Of a DNA stretch of 5,961 bases, positions 5,679 through 5,961 are shown piece by piece. Origin of the DNA: a bacterium (GTDB taxonomy: Bacteria; Pseudomonadota; Gammaproteobacteria; Burkholderiales; Burkholderiaceae_C). The stretch's first letter is position 1; each line of letters starts with the position of its first letter. A program made the position numbers and the translations under genes. Below the pieces are notes generated by a model. It was not told the DNA's origin. It saw only the letters and a program-made list of their open reading frames with translations, and searched no databases. Where the stretch lies: assembly GCA_030824095.1 (NCBI GenBank), contig JAVBYK010000467.1, positions 1 to 5,961 of the forward strand. The letters run 5' to 3'.

Positions 5679-5927
5679 ATGACCGACACCACCCAACGCC
5701 CCGCACTGCCCGACCATCTGTCTGCCGACCCGCGCAGCCCCCACCATGTTGCCGCTGTGTTCGAGCACGACATCGGTATCCGCTTCAACGACAAGGAGCG
5801 CAGCGATGTGGAGGAATACTGCATCAGCGAAGGCTGGGTCAAGGTTCCGGCCGGCAAGACGCTGGACCGCAAGGGCAAGCCCCTGCTGATCAAGCTCAAG
5901 GGCAAGGTCGAGGCCTACTACCTCTAA
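5679..5927 (+). CDS. DUF3297 family protein
   Basis: 82-residue soluble protein. The body, from LPDHLSADPRSPHH through GIRFNDKERSDVEEYCISEG to GKTLDRKGKPLLIKLKG, fits the DUF3297 family as I know it: a conserved D/N-P-R/K-SP start, a GIRFN core, VEEYC-(V/I)-SEGW, and GKT-(V/L)-DRKG. The length is normal for the family. Function is unknown; database entries sometimes call such proteins glutathione peroxidase, but no Sec/Cys-Gln-Trp peroxidase centre is present here. The ATG at 5679 is chosen because family members start about here (the long upstream frame covers other genes). No clear ribosome binding site is visible. The last 34 bases of the window hold only a possible small hairpin. Confidence 0.85.
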   Translation: MTDTTQRPALPDHLSADPRSPHHVAAVFEHDIGIRFNDKERSDVEEYCISEGWVKVPAGKTLDRKGKPLLIKLKGKVEAYYL

Positions 5928-5961
5928 ACCCCGCCGCCTGCCCTCAGATCGAGAGGGCCGG

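Noticed and set aside
5940..5958. Small inverted repeat GCCCTC/GAGGGC with a seven-base loop at the window end
   Set aside because: Six pairs only, and no T-run is visible before the sequence ends. It may be a terminator after the DUF3297 gene but cannot be supported here.
1..5961. Insertion sequences, CRISPR arrays, tRNA or rRNA genes
   Set aside because: No transposase-like frames, terminal repeats, repeated spacers or tRNA-like cloverleaf segments were seen on either strand.

Overview
This G+C-rich window is densely coding, with short intergenic gaps and no mobile elements, RNA genes or repeats that I can see. Codon use and gene types suggest a betaproteobacterium, probably Burkholderiales/Comamonadaceae-like (Rhodoferax, Polaromonas or Acidovorax relatives). 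The taxonomy is inferred from protein character, not from a marker gene.

Region 1 (1-3804) is a compact plus-strand ABC importer operon: ATPase (66-887), two membrane permeases (871-1782 and 1779-2738), and a secreted solute-binding protein of the THI5/NMT1 family (2800-3804). The first three genes overlap (17 bp, then an ATGA overlap). The binding-protein gene follows after 61 bp with a strong ribosome binding site. A rho-independent terminator (3839-3874) closes the operon.

Region 2 (3881-4528) encodes a TetR-family regulator. Its C-terminal half closely resembles E. coli RutR, the uracil-responsive regulator of pyrimidine use. A near-match to the RutR operator (TTGACCA, two bases, then a degenerate inverted half) lies at 40-55, just before the first transporter gene and overlapping the predicted transcription start. 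Together these suggest a RutR-controlled importer for a pyrimidine or a pyrimidine-derived compound. The catabolic genes that would use the substrate are not in the window.

Region 3 (4575-5927) holds four small genes not obviously tied to the transporter: a very acidic 170-residue protein of unknown function, a convergent minus-strand 113-residue membrane protein, a 46-residue membrane protein divergent from it, and an 82-residue DUF3297-family protein.

The points most worth a second look are the RutR operator/transporter link, the terminator that ends only 6 bp before the regulator's start codon (with a 17-codon reading frame running through it), and the unrecognised acidic protein.
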